Source of the DNA: a virus
DNA length: 42,118 nt
Virus record (IMG/VR): IMGVR_UViG_3300018416_000036
Coordinates: 1 to 42,118 of that record
Direction: 5' to 3' (one strand)
The notes under the pieces are model-generated. The model worked only from the letters and a program-made list of their open reading frames with translations, was not told the origin of the DNA and did no database searches. Made by a program: the position numbers and the translations under genes. Each line of letters begins with the position of its first letter. Position 1 is the first letter of the stretch. Below, piece after piece: positions 40,736 to 42,118 of the stretch.

Positions 40736-41746
40736 ATGTCCTTTAAAAAATACGATTTCTCACTTCCGAAACAAACTCAAGCCTTTCTTGATACATTAAA
40801 TGTAGGAAAAGATATAAAAGTTCCAACTGTTGATAATTATCTAGAAAATTCTAAGGACACTGGAAGTGAACCTTGGAATGATGAGGAGTGGAGAAAGGAA
40901 CTTGCAGATACTGTTGCTGAAGGACGTAGAGAAAATTTTTCTGTAGATAAACTGATTGCAAATCTCAGTGCTCCTGCAATGTCTAATCAGTTTGAGGTGG
41001 ATTTCTTCCACCCCCTATCATTAGTTAAATTGGAAGGTGTAAGATGTAGAAATGCATCACTACCATCTAGAACAATTGACGTTGATGGATATTCTCCAAT
41101 GGGTAAAACTAGAATGATGCCGACTGGTTCTGTAAATGACTTACACCAAATGGAGATATCATTCTACTGTGATACAGATTTTTTAGATAGACGAATATTA
41201 CAATTTTGGATGGACGATATTACAAATACCGATACTACTCTTAAACAGTCAACAGATTCTGTAGAAACAAGTTCTAAACCATTATTTAAATATCCTGACC
41301 AATATGCAGGAACTGTACTCATAAGACATTTAAGAAGAGATGCAAAAAGAAGTGGTGGTAAGGCAAGTATTACAGTAGAAAATACATTACATAATGCATT
41401 CCCAGTTTCAATTAATCAACAATCTCTGTCTATGGATAGTTCTGACATGTTATTGTTTACAGTCACAATTGCATATCAACATTTTACAACAAAGTATAGT
41501 CAAGGAAATGCAGTAGGAAGTTTATCACAATTACATAACGTATACAATGGTAAAAATAAAGTATCTCCTGCAGGACTAAATAGTGGGAGAAGATTTTTTG
41601 ATGGTATTCAAGATGCACTTGGACTCGCAGCTAGATTTGGTGACGATGGTGCAGAAAAATATCTTAAGAAATTCAATAAATATGATACACAAGTAAGTAG
41701 ACTAAAAAACTCTTTGAGAGATTTTAGTAGTTTATTTGGTGGTTAA
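40736..41746 (+). CDS. gp54: Baseplate tail-tube initiator gp54-like
   Basis: A 336-residue protein (T4 gp54 is 320). It has a tail-tube fold: LSAPAMSNQFEVDFFHPLSL then VRCRNASLPSRTIDVDGYSP (a typical tube loop), MEISFYCDTDFLDRRILQFW, and AFPVSINQQSLSMDSSDMLL with FTVTIAYQHFTTKY, recalling the T4 stretch GCIPISVSAPELSYDGDNQI / TTFDVTFAYRVM. gp54 binds gp48 on the baseplate and starts tube polymerisation. A tail-tube gp19 paralogue is the main alternative, but the extra 90-residue N-terminus and the setting beside gp26 and gp4 favour gp54. Confidence 0.7.
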   Translation: MSFKKYDFSLPKQTQAFLDTLNVGKDIKVPTVDNYLENSKDTGSEPWNDEEWRKELADTVAEGRRENFSVDKLIANLSAPAMSNQFEVDFFHPLSLVKLEGVRCRNASLPSRTIDVDGYSPMGKTRMMPTGSVNDLHQMEISFYCDTDFLDRRILQFWMDDITNTDTTLKQSTDSVETSSKPLFKYPDQYAGTVLIRHLRRDAKRSGGKASITVENTLHNAFPVSINQQSLSMDSSDMLLFTVTIAYQHFTTKYSQGNAVGSLSQLHNVYNGKNKVSPAGLNSGRRFFDGIQDALGLAARFGDDGAEKYLKKFNKYDTQVSRLKNSLRDFSSLFGG

Positions 41747-41764
41747 TAAAATATGGAGTAAATT

Positions 41765-42118
41765 ATGGGATTACCAATCCAAACTGCACCAACATATGTG
41801 TGCAATTTAAGTGATGGGAGAGAGGTAAAATATAGACCTTTCTTAGTTAAAGAACAAAAGTATCTTTTAATTGCAAAAGAAAGTGAGAGTTCAGTAGATA
41901 TTGCAAATGCACTTATCCAACTGATAGATAGCACAACTTTCGGTAAAGTTGATGCAAAAAAACTTCCTTTATTTGATATAGAATATTTGTTTTTACAAAT
42001 AAGAACTAAATCAGTTGGAGAAACTACAAAGGTTAGATACTTATGTGAAGTGACTGATTGTGAAGGTAGTGGAGAAGCAACTATAGATTTAAATAGTGTT
42101 GAACTCACAAAAAATGAT
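41765..42118 (+). CDS. gp26: Baseplate hub assembly protein gp26-like, 5' part (runs off right edge)
   Basis: The first 118 codons are present. The N-terminus MGLPIQTAPTYVCNLSDGRE then VKYRPFLVKEQKYLLIAKES and LPLFDIEYLFLQIRTKSVGE matches the T4 baseplate gp26/gp51 family in marine T4-like phages, where FLVKEEK and DIEYLFLxIRxKSVGE are hallmarks. The ATG follows GGAG by seven bases. In T4, gp26 and gp51 are needed for hub assembly. Its position after gp54 fits a small plus-strand operon for tube and hub initiation. The C-terminus lies beyond the window. Confidence 0.72.
   Translation, partial: MGLPIQTAPTYVCNLSDGREVKYRPFLVKEQKYLLIAKESESSVDIANALIQLIDSTTFGKVDAKKLPLFDIEYLFLQIRTKSVGETTKVRYLCEVTDCEGSGEATIDLNSVELTKND

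Noticed and set aside
1-42118. tRNA genes, integrase, insertion sequences or attachment sites
   Set aside because: No cloverleaf with a TTCRANNC arm, no transposase or recombinase motifs and no flanking short repeats were noticed; the only gaps over 60 bases are at 10458-10538, 11286-11350, 14247-14394 and 31489-31559, and all are explained by promoters, hairpins or leaders.

Overview
The window is the tail, baseplate and fibre block of a T4-like contractile-tailed phage (myovirus). It is AT-rich (roughly two thirds A+T by eye). The late-promoter box TATAAATA recurs, gene packing is tight (TAATG and ATGA overlaps), and the order 48-53-27-5-X-25-6-X-7-8-[fibres]-13 follows the T4 late gene order 53-5-6-7-8-9-10-11-12-wac-13. 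The style of the fibre proteins (DUF4815-type giant protein, NGTTTTVN-type fibre repeats), together with 2-oxoglutarate oxygenases and a glycosyltransferase beside structural genes, points to a marine phage of the cyanophage/pelagiphage type. The host cannot be named from this window.

Layout, right to left along the minus strand: tail-tube cap gp48, wedge gp53, hub gp27-like, hub/spike gp5 without a lysozyme domain, a helical protein, gp25, gp6, a small structural protein, gp7 and gp8 (39651 to 25912). Next come a 2218-residue DUF4815-type baseplate protein, a small coiled-coil protein and a fibre (25872 to 17200). From 17198 down to 5172 lies an accessory block of fibre and adhesin-like proteins. 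It includes four proteins built from short Tyr/Pro/Gln/Arg-rich repeats and several NGTTTTVN or YDDANGTLTI type fibres that share modules. From 5136 to 693 lie a glycosyltransferase, two 2OG-Fe(II) oxygenases, a DUF6065-like protein and an unknown. A small membrane protein and the start of neck gene 13 close the left end. On the plus strand at the right end, divergently transcribed, are gp4 (nuclease-fold head completion), a conserved T4-like protein, gp54-like tube initiator and the start of gp26.

Three signals stand out beyond annotation. (1) In a by-eye read of both strands I found no GATC and no GTTAC/GTAAC in 42 kb, where about a hundred of each would be expected; Val-Thr pairs are written GTC-AC or GTG-AC instead. 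(2) Several genes have the late-promoter box exactly five bases before the start codon (TATAAATAGTATTATG), which predicts leaderless late mRNAs. (3) The Tyr/Pro repeat proteins sit beside prolyl-hydroxylase-like oxygenases and a glycosyltransferase, suggesting a virion protein modification system. One insulated fibre gene has a perfect UUCG terminator upstream, and another fibre gene has a leader with three hairpins. No tRNA, CRISPR array, integrase or insertion sequence was seen.
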